Made by a program: the position numbers and the translations under genes. From assembly GCA_016190665.1 (NCBI GenBank), contig JACPQD010000076.1:1-61664 (forward strand): a stretch of DNA of 61,664 nucleotides, in the 5' to 3' direction. Positions 28,715-36,504 of the stretch are shown here, piece after piece (the stretch's first letter is position 1; the number at the start of each line of letters is the position of its first letter). Under the pieces are notes generated by a model. That model was not told the origin of the DNA and did no database searches. It worked only from the letters and a program-made list of their open reading frames with translations. This stretch comes from Chloroflexota bacterium. Its GTDB lineage: Bacteria; Chloroflexota; Dehalococcoidia; JACPQD01.

Positions 28715-29077
28715 CTAATTCCCGGCGCGCCGCTCCTTTGAAGGACTTACCTGCTGCCACAGGGCGCGGAAAACGACCTTGTGCTGTGGATGCCATTTCT
28801 TGATCTTGTGCCAATCGTCAATACATTGAAGGATCACTTCCCATGTCTTCTTAATGTCTTCGGTCTCGATTTCGTAGATGGCGACCGTCCTGGCTTGGCA
28901 TTCAGCCCACCCCGTGGCGGGGGACGCCATTCGGCCTCTATTCCTGTACAGCGTGGCGCGCACGACACCGGGGAACGTCAATGTGTGAGACATATGGTCG
29001 TCAAGCCAGTCCTCAAACTCCTGCTGTTTGAGAGGGTCGTTAGACTCCTGGTGCACCATCCAGAGCCATTTCTCCAC
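28715..29077 (-). CDS. Small dimeric alpha/beta-barrel-like protein (EthD-like)
   Basis: 120 residues, GTG start behind GGGGGGAAG. Nearly the same N-terminus as 24755-25120 (W-L-W-M-V-H-Q-E-S-N-D-P) and the same core F-P-G-V-V-R-A-T-L-Y and Y-E-I-E-T-E-D-I. High similarity points to a recent cassette duplication. No signal peptide. Function unknown. Confidence 0.75.
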   Translation of the reverse strand: MEKWLWMVHQESNDPLKQQEFEDWLDDHMSHTLTFPGVVRATLYRNRGRMASPATGWAECQARTVAIYEIETEDIKKTWEVILQCIDDWHKIKKWHPQHKVVFRALWQQVSPSKERRAGN

Positions 29078-29159
29078 TGGATCTTCCCCCCTTCAGGTTT
29101 CACCCTCTGCTGTTGGCCGAAGCTCCTTGCCGTCGGCGGCTTCCGAGCCGAAAACTCAA

Positions 29160-30866
29160 CTACCTGGCAAGCCAGAATTCCGTGAAGTCAAAGGAGTGGC
29201 GATGGCCTATCGATGGTGGGTTGAAGCCCCTGACATCTTTCCACCAGGCGTAAGGGGTGTTGGCCCAGAACGCTATGGCGACCGGAACATCCTTGAGCAG
29301 AATCCTTTGCATCTCCCAGACGATCTTGCGGCGCTCCCCCACGTCCAGGGTCTGCTTCTGCTTGAGGTATAGGTCATCATAGTATGGATTGCTGTACCCA
29401 CTGTAATTCAAGCCAGAGCCGGTCAGATAGGAGTCGCCCAGGGTGACGTCTGGGTCACCGATACCATGACCCTGGGAGCTTGCATAGGCGTCAAAAGCCC
29501 TCCTGAACTGCCGATCATTAAAGACCGCCTGTTCGGCCACGTTTAGGTCGACAGTGATGCCGATGGGCGCCACTGCATCCTTGAAAAGCACACTCAGGCC
29601 CTCTGACGTGCGGTCGGCCTTGACCAGGGCCTCAGTCTTGAAGCCGTTAGGGAATCCCGCCTCGGCCAGCAGTCGCTTAGCACCCTCCAGGTCCGGCTTT
29701 GCATAGCCAGGCACCTTCATCATCTCGTCTTCGGGAAGGGTCCACTCCCCCGGCGGCTGGGCGGCCATGCCAACCCGGCCTGCCCCTTCCAGCACAACTT
29801 GCAGCATTCTCTTCCGGTCGAAGGTCAGGCTCACCGCCTGGCGCAACCGGGCATCGCTCCAGGGCGGCTTAGTCACATTGAAGGCGACACCGTACCAGGC
29901 GGGCAGGACTTCCAACTTGAAGGATATCTTGTCGGACAAGGTATCCTGAATGACTTTCGCCTGGGACATGGTCATGTAAGGGAAAGGCATCCACCAGAGG
30001 ACGTTCTTCGTCCTGAGGGCTGCGAATCTGGTGAACTGGTCCCGAATTATGTAACCCTTGACCGCATCCAGATAGGGCCGGCCCGCCACGAAGTAATTGG
30101 GATTCTTGACCAGTTCCCAGCCGGCCCCGCTGGCGTAGTCCTTGAACTTGAAGGGGCCGGTCCCAACCATCGTCTGTGTCATGTCACCCTTCTTCTCCAG
30201 GACCACGCGCTTCGGCATCACGGCGAAGTAGTAAATGGCTATGATCGGAATGAAGGAAGCCTGGGGATAGCCTAAGGTGATCTTGACGGTATAATCGTCC
30301 GGGGTATCGATACTGGTGATATTGGCAAGCTCGTGTCGTCTGGGGCTGTTAGTCAATCCGAGCTTAGGATCACGGATTCTATCGAAAGAGAATCTCACGT
30401 CCTCGGCGGTAAGGGGAGTGCCGTCGTGAAACTTTGCCCCCTTGACCAAGTTGAATGTATAGACCTTGCCATCCGGGCTGACATCCCAACTCGTCGTCAG
30501 ATCGGGAATTACCTTCACTTCCGGCCAGGCTAGGGGATCATATTTTACCACGCGGTTGTAGGCCGAAGATGTAATTACCGCGCTGTACATGGCTGACTCT
30601 CGGTGGGGATCGAAGCTCGGCGGGTCTCCGCCGACGCCAACGGTCAAAATGCCGCCGTAGCGGGGCTGTTCTCCCGCTGGTTTAGGCGTGGGAGCGGGCG
30701 CGGCTGGCTTGGGGGTAGCCGCAGCGGTAGGCGTTGCGGCGGGCGCCTTGACCGGCGCCGGCGGCCTAGGAGTGGGCGTGGGCGCCGCCGCCGGGGCGCA
30801 GCTTGCCAGCAATACTCCTAGAAGCGTGAAGCAGCTTATCGCGGTGAACCGGTTCTTCGTCCGCAT
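29160..30866 (-). CDS. ABC transporter substrate-binding lipoprotein, family 5
   Basis: 568-residue SBP_bac_5 protein. The ATG at 30866 follows AGGAGG. An upstream in-frame extension to 30911 lacks a site. Lipobox LLASC (Cys23), linker rich in Ala, Pro and Thr, then E-Q-P-R-Y-G-G-I-L. Strongly resembles the 26934-28649 copy along its whole length, including A-Y-A-W-W-K-D-V-R-G-F and G-H-R-H-S-F near the end. It is separated by 82 bp from the small barrel-like gene downstream and by 141 bp from the fused UGSC gene upstream. Confidence 0.92.
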   Translation of the reverse strand: MRTKNRFTAISCFTLLGVLLASCAPAAAPTPTPRPPAPVKAPAATPTAAATPKPAAPAPTPKPAGEQPRYGGILTVGVGGDPPSFDPHRESAMYSAVITSSAYNRVVKYDPLAWPEVKVIPDLTTSWDVSPDGKVYTFNLVKGAKFHDGTPLTAEDVRFSFDRIRDPKLGLTNSPRRHELANITSIDTPDDYTVKITLGYPQASFIPIIAIYYFAVMPKRVVLEKKGDMTQTMVGTGPFKFKDYASGAGWELVKNPNYFVAGRPYLDAVKGYIIRDQFTRFAALRTKNVLWWMPFPYMTMSQAKVIQDTLSDKISFKLEVLPAWYGVAFNVTKPPWSDARLRQAVSLTFDRKRMLQVVLEGAGRVGMAAQPPGEWTLPEDEMMKVPGYAKPDLEGAKRLLAEAGFPNGFKTEALVKADRTSEGLSVLFKDAVAPIGITVDLNVAEQAVFNDRQFRRAFDAYASSQGHGIGDPDVTLGDSYLTGSGLNYSGYSNPYYDDLYLKQKQTLDVGERRKIVWEMQRILLKDVPVAIAFWANTPYAWWKDVRGFNPPSIGHRHSFDFTEFWLAR

Positions 30867-31007
30867 CGTGCATCCTCCTATTGCCTGTGGCCCCGGCAGA
30901 GCGTAAGCCAAATGGTTCCGTACGTACCGCCTCGGTGATGCCGTCGCTACTGATTTCGCGTCTCCATCCTATCATTTCCGCCTCCCTTTTTCCACGTCAA
31001 GGCCACT

Positions 31008-32711
31008 CTAATACCTGACGTAGGTCGGCTCGAGGTCCCGGTACTTGTTCACCAGATTCGCCCAGTTGGCTGGCAGATCCACCTTCTTGGTCACAAAGGT
31101 TTCCTCAGGCCTTTTTGATCCTATGGCTAGCCCTACGTATGAGCTATGCCTGCCGGAGATAACGACGATGACCTTCTGCTGGCCCGGTGAGCGCGAAAGG
31201 ATAAGCGGCATGGTGTCAGTGTCGCTGACCGATAGGAGCTCCTTGGGCATAGTGCCGGCATACCGCTGCCAGTGCCTCTCACGGGGGGCGCGCGCGTATT
31301 CCTGAACAAACCGCTGAATATCCTTCTTGCTCCAGCCCCCATCGGCAAGATACCTGCCAAATTGCGGGTTCAACAGCACGCACAATATTCCACCGGCCGC
31401 CGGCGGAATATTGTAAATCACCGTGCTGAGTATGTCGGTCGGCTGAGGGCCGTAAGCCAGAACTTGCACATAGCAGTTCGGCCAAAAAAGGGTAACGGCG
31501 CTATCCTCCTTGCTGAGACCTCGTTCCACATGCAGCGGCTCCCAGGGGCTTTCCTCCTCATTCTCGCCAACGACCATGCTGTACTTCATCGGGTTGCCCT
31601 GCACTCCCATATCCTCTATTCCCTGCCGCGCCCCGCCCACATTCTTTATGATGAGCGCCATGGCGCGCCCGATAGTGGCATTGGCTATGTGACCCGGACT
31701 GAGAGCCCCGATACCGCCGTACACGGCCACATCCTTGCGCACCGGTCCGCTCACAATCCAGAAAGGCGCCCACGATCCGGTGCTGACCCCCATGAGGCCG
31801 AGGGAGCACCTAGGGTCCACCAGCGCTTTCACCCCAGCTATGAGTATGGGCATATGCGTCGGTAAAGCCCCGGCCATGGCCGCGTTTATGGCGATCTTCT
31901 CCACCGTTGCCTTACCCAGCCGCGGCACTAACTCACCAACGACGTCGTCGGGCGCAAGGTCTGTCCCCGCCAGCATCTCGGCCACTGCTTGCTCGGTCGG
32001 CGGCTTTATTGGCAGACCATCGGTCCATCCCTTCTTGTAGAAGAACTGATTTACTTCATCCAGGTCACCTTTGAAAACCAGCCTGGGCAGGAGCTCTACT
32101 TCCTTCCTCGGGGACTCCTCTTGTGAGGTCAAAGGTCTGGTCAACGCCCCAACAATATTGTCGATAACCTTATCATCGATCGCAGCCTCAACTAATCCCA
32201 GGGCTACTTCGATCGTGCCAGGAATCCTCTCTGATGACACGTACCGAAACTCCGGCGTTCCTCTGGACGACGCCGCCGACCTGGCATCGTGTTGGAAACC
32301 ATCCGCGATCACCACCGCTGCCGGTTTGCCCAACATCTCCACGGCCACGCCTTGATACACAAGGTACTTAGTGCACGATCCTCAGTCGGCGTGAGCGGCT
32401 ATTACGGCATCGACCCCATTTACCCAATCCCGGAATATTGGGGCAGCCACATCCTGGTCAGGGCCTATATATTCCCTCCATTCCTCAGGGCCATGGGCCT
32501 TGTACCAGCTTGTTCTCAGGGTGGGATACTTCTGCTTCAGTCTCTCTTCCACTATGCTCAGGATAGGGCGTGCGCCCGGCTTATGGTTAAAGAGCATGCC
32601 TATAGTCTTCCCTGACAGGTCTGTAAGGCGAGGCGACAGTCCTTTCAATGGTTTGGGGGTTACATCAGCCCACGGATGCAGCACCTCATATTGACAGGTC
32701 CCTGGCTTCAC
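31008..32711 (-). CDS. UGSC-family selenoprotein (U110), fused to the 350-residue partner domain
   Basis: 567-residue protein with in-frame TGA at 32382-32384 (codon 110), motif H-A-D-U-G-S-C-T-K-Y. GTG start behind AAGGAGG. N-terminal motif L-S-G-K-T-I-G-M. C-terminal domain: G-W-T-D-G-L-P-I-K-P-P-T, A-T-V-E-K-I-A-I-N-A-A-M-A-G-A-L-P, I-V-S-G-P-V and H-V-E-R-G-L. The Cys of M-A-G-C is replaced by Ala, as it is by Gly in the 4172-5956 gene. It follows a binding-protein gene by 59 bp. Confidence 0.86.
32346..32373 (-). promoter_or_regulatory. SECIS-like hairpin after UGA codon 110
   Basis: Bases +18 to +22 (CCUUG) pair with +28 to +32 (CAAGG) around a UGUAU loop with G second. CAC at +9 to +11 can pair with GUG at +34 to +36. 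The loop is 4 nt further from UGA than in the short genes but remains within the 16-37 nt range known for bacterial SECIS. Confidence 0.62.
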
Positions 32712-32770
32712 GACTCCTCCTTAAGAAAGACACCAATGGTGTTGTCGCGGTTTCTGCGCCTAAACCTCCC

Positions 32771-34459
32771 CTATTCGGCCAGCCAGACCTCTTGAAAGCG
32801 CAGGCTATTCACGGTGCCCAGAGAAGGCACCCAGTTCCGAAGCGAGCTCCGATATATCGACCTGTAGATTGGCCAGTATATCGGGATCAGCGGATTATCC
32901 TCAAAGAGGATCATTTGCATTTCTCTGACGGTTCTCTTGCGTTCGGCGACATCAACCGTCGTTGACTGCTTGACGAAGAGCTCGTCGAAACGGGGGTTGC
33001 TATATAAACCGTAATTCCGGCCAGCTCCTGAAATGTAAGTCTGGCCGAACGCTAAGTCCGGATCGTCAACGGGGACTCCAGGCAAAATGCCGACGACCAG
33101 GTTGAAGTCCTTCCTGTTCTGGGCATCATAGAAAGCAGTGTCTTCCAGCACCTGGAGCGACAAATCAATGCCCAGTTTGCCTAACTCATCTTTGATATAC
33201 ACGGCAAGGTTTACGCGCTGCTGCTGAGTCTGCGTGATCGCTACCGTGCGAAAGTTTCTCGGGATGGTTACTTCAGAAAGCAGCTTCCCGGCCTCAGCAA
33301 CGTCGGCGTCCTTGGGTTGCCGGTAGCCGGGCATGCTCAAGAGCTCTTGTCGCGGGATAGTCCACTGACCTTGCGGATGCATAAAGGCCCCAACGACGCC
33401 GTCACCCTGCGCACTGAGTTGAAGCGCTTTTTGGCGATCGATGGCAAGACTTAGAGCCTTACGTACTCTGGCATCGTTCCAGGGCGGCCTCTGCATGTTG
33501 ATGGTAACCCCCTGAATGCCAACGTGGGCGACCTCTTTAATCACAACCTTTTCGCCAAGGTAGCGCTTGATGAACGTCGCCTCCTGAGCTGTGGGGACGG
33601 GGAGCGGAGTGATGAAGCTGATTTGCCCCGTTGCGAAGGCGGCCTGCCTGGCCCCCGGATCTTTGATCATGTAGGCCTTAATACCGTCCAGATAGGGCCG
33701 TCCCTTCACGAAGTAGTCCGGGTTCTTTTCCAGTTCCCAGCTAACACCCCGAGTCAAGTTCTTGAACTTGTAAGGCCCGGTGCCGATGATCGTCCTCTCC
33801 ATGCTGCCTTTTTCTTCGACAACGTGCTTGGGTACCATAACCATGTATTCATAGGCAAGGAGTGGAATCAGGGAGGGGAACGGCTGCGAGGACGTAACTA
33901 CGAGCGTCTGATCATCAGGAGCCTTTACTTCTTTGATTGCCTGAAAGCTTCCCTTCATTATACTTATGGCGCCCCTCGGAGGGTTGTAGATTCTATCAAG
34001 GCTAAACTTTGCGTCCTGCGCGGTGAAGGGCTTTCCGTCGTGAAAGTTCACGCCCTTGTTCAAACGAAACGTGTACTGCAGCCCATCAGGGCTCAGCTCC
34101 CAGCCCTGCGCCAGGCCGGGGGCTGCCTTATACTCCGGCCAGGCCAAAGGATCATACTGCACAAGCCCGTTGTAACAGGGGACGCTGATCTGCCCCGCCG
34201 CAAGTGAGCTTTCTCTAAGCAGGTCAAAGGTCGCCGGGTCTGCGCTGACGCTGATGATTAGCTTTCCCCCGTTCCTCGGCTGTTCCGCTGCCGGCTTTGG
34301 GGTCAGGCTCGGAGCGGCAGGCGTCGACGAAGATGGTGCGGGAGTCACCGCTGGCGCCGCAGTCAGCGATGGCTTCGCTTGCTGGGGAGGGGAACACCCC
34401 AGCGACAAACCCATAACGGCCGCCAATCCAGTCAGGAGTTGAAGCTTTCCTCTGGTCAT
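32771..34459 (-). CDS. ABC transporter substrate-binding lipoprotein, family 5
   Basis: 562-residue SBP_bac_5 protein, first binding protein of the minus-strand run. The ATG lies behind AAGGTGG. Lipobox LSLGC (Cys22), Ala/Pro/Ser linker, then E-Q-P-R-N-G-G-K-L (Asn instead of the usual Tyr). Blocks A-Q-G-W-E-L-S, F-H-D-G-K-P-F-T-A-Q-D-A and G-T-G-P-Y-K-F-K-N-L. It lies 48 bp after the carboxymuconolactone-decarboxylase-like gene and probably shares its promoter. Confidence 0.92.
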   Translation of the reverse strand: MTRGKLQLLTGLAAVMGLSLGCSPPQQAKPSLTAAPAVTPAPSSSTPAAPSLTPKPAAEQPRNGGKLIISVSADPATFDLLRESSLAAGQISVPCYNGLVQYDPLAWPEYKAAPGLAQGWELSPDGLQYTFRLNKGVNFHDGKPFTAQDAKFSLDRIYNPPRGAISIMKGSFQAIKEVKAPDDQTLVVTSSQPFPSLIPLLAYEYMVMVPKHVVEEKGSMERTIIGTGPYKFKNLTRGVSWELEKNPDYFVKGRPYLDGIKAYMIKDPGARQAAFATGQISFITPLPVPTAQEATFIKRYLGEKVVIKEVAHVGIQGVTINMQRPPWNDARVRKALSLAIDRQKALQLSAQGDGVVGAFMHPQGQWTIPRQELLSMPGYRQPKDADVAEAGKLLSEVTIPRNFRTVAITQTQQQRVNLAVYIKDELGKLGIDLSLQVLEDTAFYDAQNRKDFNLVVGILPGVPVDDPDLAFGQTYISGAGRNYGLYSNPRFDELFVKQSTTVDVAERKRTVREMQMILFEDNPLIPIYWPIYRSIYRSSLRNWVPSLGTVNSLRFQEVWLAE

Positions 34460-34507
34460 TTGTGCACCACCTTATCGATTCGACTGTGTGACCATTGTGG
34501 CGGCAAC

Positions 34508-35353
34508 TCATGCTTGAAAGTCGGGGGCGGGCGCGATACCGGCCTTGATCATCGCCTGGGCGCCAATCTCCACGGTCATGAGCCCGTAATACGGCAGCAC
34601 CGAGGAGATTGCTTCCAGAATCTGGCGTGCGCTCAGGCCGTATCCAACCGCCCGACGCATGTGTTGGCCCGCGGCGTCGATGAAGCCGCGGGCGCAGAGC
34701 GCGGGAATAGCGATGAGCTCACGTGCGGCAGGCGGGAAGTGGTCCCCGCGGCGCTGGACGCCGCCCTCGGCGTCGATCATGTTGCATAAACGTATGACGC
34801 GCTCGGCCAGACCCGGATCGATCTGGGCGATGTATTGCCACTCCGGCTTGGCGCCGAGCCCTGTTTCCGCCTCCGGGACACCGGGTCGATCATCGCCAAG
34901 GTGGAGCTCCGGGAAGTCGACCAGGACCTTCGGCTCACCGCCCGGCGGAAGAGCCCCCTCTCTGTTACTCGGGTCCTTTGCCGCCTGCATGACGCGGACG
35001 GCGTGCAGCATAACCGCGAAACTCAAGACGGGGACGGCTGCCAGGAACGCCTCGATGATCAGGGCGTCGGTGACTCCCATGCGATACAACCTCCGCACAT
35101 GGTTGGCCGCGAAACGCTCCTCGCCCTTTGATGTCAGGAGAACCACCGCGATGAGTTCCCGCATCTGCAGGGACAACTCCTGGCGGCTATCCTCCTTGCC
35201 TTCATAGCGATGGACATAGCCGGTCGCCTCGGCGGCGAGCATGAGTACCTCTGGAATCATATGGAACAACCGTTCCGTCTCCCAGTAGGTGTCGCCCCGC
35301 GCCTTACGATGCTCTTCGACAATGGCTTGAAGATCAAGATCACCAGTGGTCAC
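34508..35353 (-). CDS. Carboxymuconolactone decarboxylase-like protein (two AhpD-like domains)
   Basis: 281 residues with two repeats of the CMD/AhpD helical unit. The first is around R-E-L-I-A-V-V-L-L-T-S-K-G (about 65-115) and the second around R-E-L-I-A-I-P-A-L-C-A-R-G (about 205-255). Each keeps the late His (A-A-N-H, A-G-Q-H) but lacks the C-x-x-C pair of AhpD peroxidases, so peroxidase activity is unlikely and a decarboxylase or lactonase-type role is possible. First gene of the 35-kb minus-strand run, divergent from a LysR gene and likely under its control. Confidence 0.75.
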   Translation of the reverse strand: MTTGDLDLQAIVEEHRKARGDTYWETERLFHMIPEVLMLAAEATGYVHRYEGKEDSRQELSLQMRELIAVVLLTSKGEERFAANHVRRLYRMGVTDALIIEAFLAAVPVLSFAVMLHAVRVMQAAKDPSNREGALPPGGEPKVLVDFPELHLGDDRPGVPEAETGLGAKPEWQYIAQIDPGLAERVIRLCNMIDAEGGVQRRGDHFPPAARELIAIPALCARGFIDAAGQHMRRAVGYGLSARQILEAISSVLPYYGLMTVEIGAQAMIKAGIAPAPDFQA

Positions 35354-35400
35354 GAGCCAGCGCCTCCCTTTCGCCCAAGCGGGTGTTTAGTGCAAGGGTA

Positions 35401-35429
35401 AAGTAATATCAACAGCTTGTAGTGTCAAT
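35401..35429 (-). promoter_or_regulatory. Candidate promoter of the minus-strand cluster
   Basis: On the minus strand a perfect TTGACA (35424-35429) is followed after 17 bp by TACTTT (35401-35406). The distance to the CMD-like start is about 50 bp. The -10 is weak, consistent with a promoter that needs an activator. Confidence 0.45.
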
Positions 35430-35446
35430 GTCGGAAGAGTATAATA
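35418..35446 (+). promoter_or_regulatory. Candidate lysR promoter
   Basis: TTGTAG (35418-35423), 17-bp spacer, TATAAT (35441-35446), about 60 bp before the LysR start. It overlaps the -35 region of the divergent promoter. Confidence 0.55.
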
Positions 35447-35452
35447 TCTTCT
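35435..35452. promoter_or_regulatory. Candidate LysR operator dyad
   Basis: GAAGA at 35435-35439 and TCTTC at 35448-35452 form a dyad over the lysR -10 box with an AT-rich centre. Such placement would allow autorepression by the LysR product. No search was done for further half-sites. Confidence 0.35.
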
Positions 35453-35505
35453 CATTTCTGCGAATTCAGATTGAGCGTCATTCAAGTCGCGGCTGACAAT
35501 CCCTT

Positions 35506-36441
35506 ATGGTGGAGGCTGAGAGGGTGAAGATAAGCGGCAAACACCTGCAGTCCTTTTTTTGGGTGCTGAGGCTGGGCTCCTACAGGCGGACGGCGGAGCA
35601 ACTCGATATCTCCCAGGCAGCGGTCTACCGCTCGGTGCGGAGTCTTGAGCGTAGCTGTGGAATTCAACTTATCCGGAGGGAGGGAGGGAAAATCACGCCC
35701 ACCCACGCTGGCAGAGTCCTTCAGGAGTATGCGGAGAGGATTGAAACATTGCACTCCGCAGCCGAAGAATCCATTGCCGAGATGGTGAGGCCGCGCAGCC
35801 CCGTCCTGCTCTTTGGAGTAACCCACAATTTCGCCCTTGATGTCGCCCGATGCATGGGAGGCTGGGAGCCGCAAGATCCGAACCTGCGCGTGGCCGTGGT
35901 CGTAGGCCTTCGGGGTGAGCTCCACACGAGAGTGCTGGAAGGTGAAATGCATTTTGCCTTCGCCTCCGCGATCGGCATGCCGCCTGGGCTGGCGGTAGGC
36001 GATGCAGTATTCGAAGACGAGATGGTTTTCGTCGGACCGGCCGGGCATCCTCTGTCGAAGCGCCGGGTCGTGTCCCTCGCCGAACTCAGCCAGGAGAGAC
36101 TGGTGGACTTCCTGCCTGGCAGTACCTCTCACTCCATACTGATGGAGATTGCCGAGAAGACGGGGGCCCGGCTCAATATCGTGGGCGAGGTGGACCACAC
36201 GGAGGTCGGTATCGAGCTCGTCGCATCCGGATTCGGCATCAGCGTCAGATCCAGACGGACTGCGGCGGAGTCTATTCGCCTGGGTCGGTTGTCCGAGATA
36301 CCCGTGGTGGGTTTCCCGCGTCGCATCCCCTACGGCTTCGTCTTCCGCTCTGAGGCACCCCTGTCGGAAGCAGCCAGGTCTTTGATTGAGCACCTGACAG
36401 CTTGTCTATCCAAAAGGCGGGCGCAGGTCTCGCACGGGTAG
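35506..36441 (+). CDS. LysR family transcriptional regulator
   Basis: 311 residues. The N-terminal winged helix-turn-helix (about 10-70) shows F-F-W-V-L-R-L-G-S-Y-R-R-T-A-E-Q-L and Q-A-A-V-Y-R-S-V-R-S-L-E-R, the usual LysR recognition region, with Arg-rich variation. The effector domain occupies about 95-300. ATG 35506 is taken. A GTG 18 bp downstream is an alternative start. Divergent from the CMD-like gene, with overlapping promoters, so it probably controls the UGSC/binding-protein cluster in response to a small organic acid. Confidence 0.9.
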   Translation: MVEAERVKISGKHLQSFFWVLRLGSYRRTAEQLDISQAAVYRSVRSLERSCGIQLIRREGGKITPTHAGRVLQEYAERIETLHSAAEESIAEMVRPRSPVLLFGVTHNFALDVARCMGGWEPQDPNLRVAVVVGLRGELHTRVLEGEMHFAFASAIGMPPGLAVGDAVFEDEMVFVGPAGHPLSKRRVVSLAELSQERLVDFLPGSTSHSILMEIAEKTGARLNIVGEVDHTEVGIELVASGFGISVRSRRTAAESIRLGRLSEIPVVGFPRRIPYGFVFRSEAPLSEAARSLIEHLTACLSKRRAQVSHG

Positions 36442-36504
36442 GGACATGCAGGCGGAGGGAGCCGATGGGAGCAGCAACACTGATTTTTGTGCGAGGAGGG
36501 TCTG

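Noticed and set aside
1859..32711. UGA-split genes taken as sequencing errors or pseudogenes
   Set aside because: The same codon sits at the same motif in six independent genes, each with a hairpin downstream. Random errors or decay would not give this.
1859..32711. Reassignment of UGA to Trp or Gly
   Set aside because: TGA ends other genes here at expected places and TGG is used for Trp. In UGxC the residue is followed by a Cys at +3 as in redox motifs.
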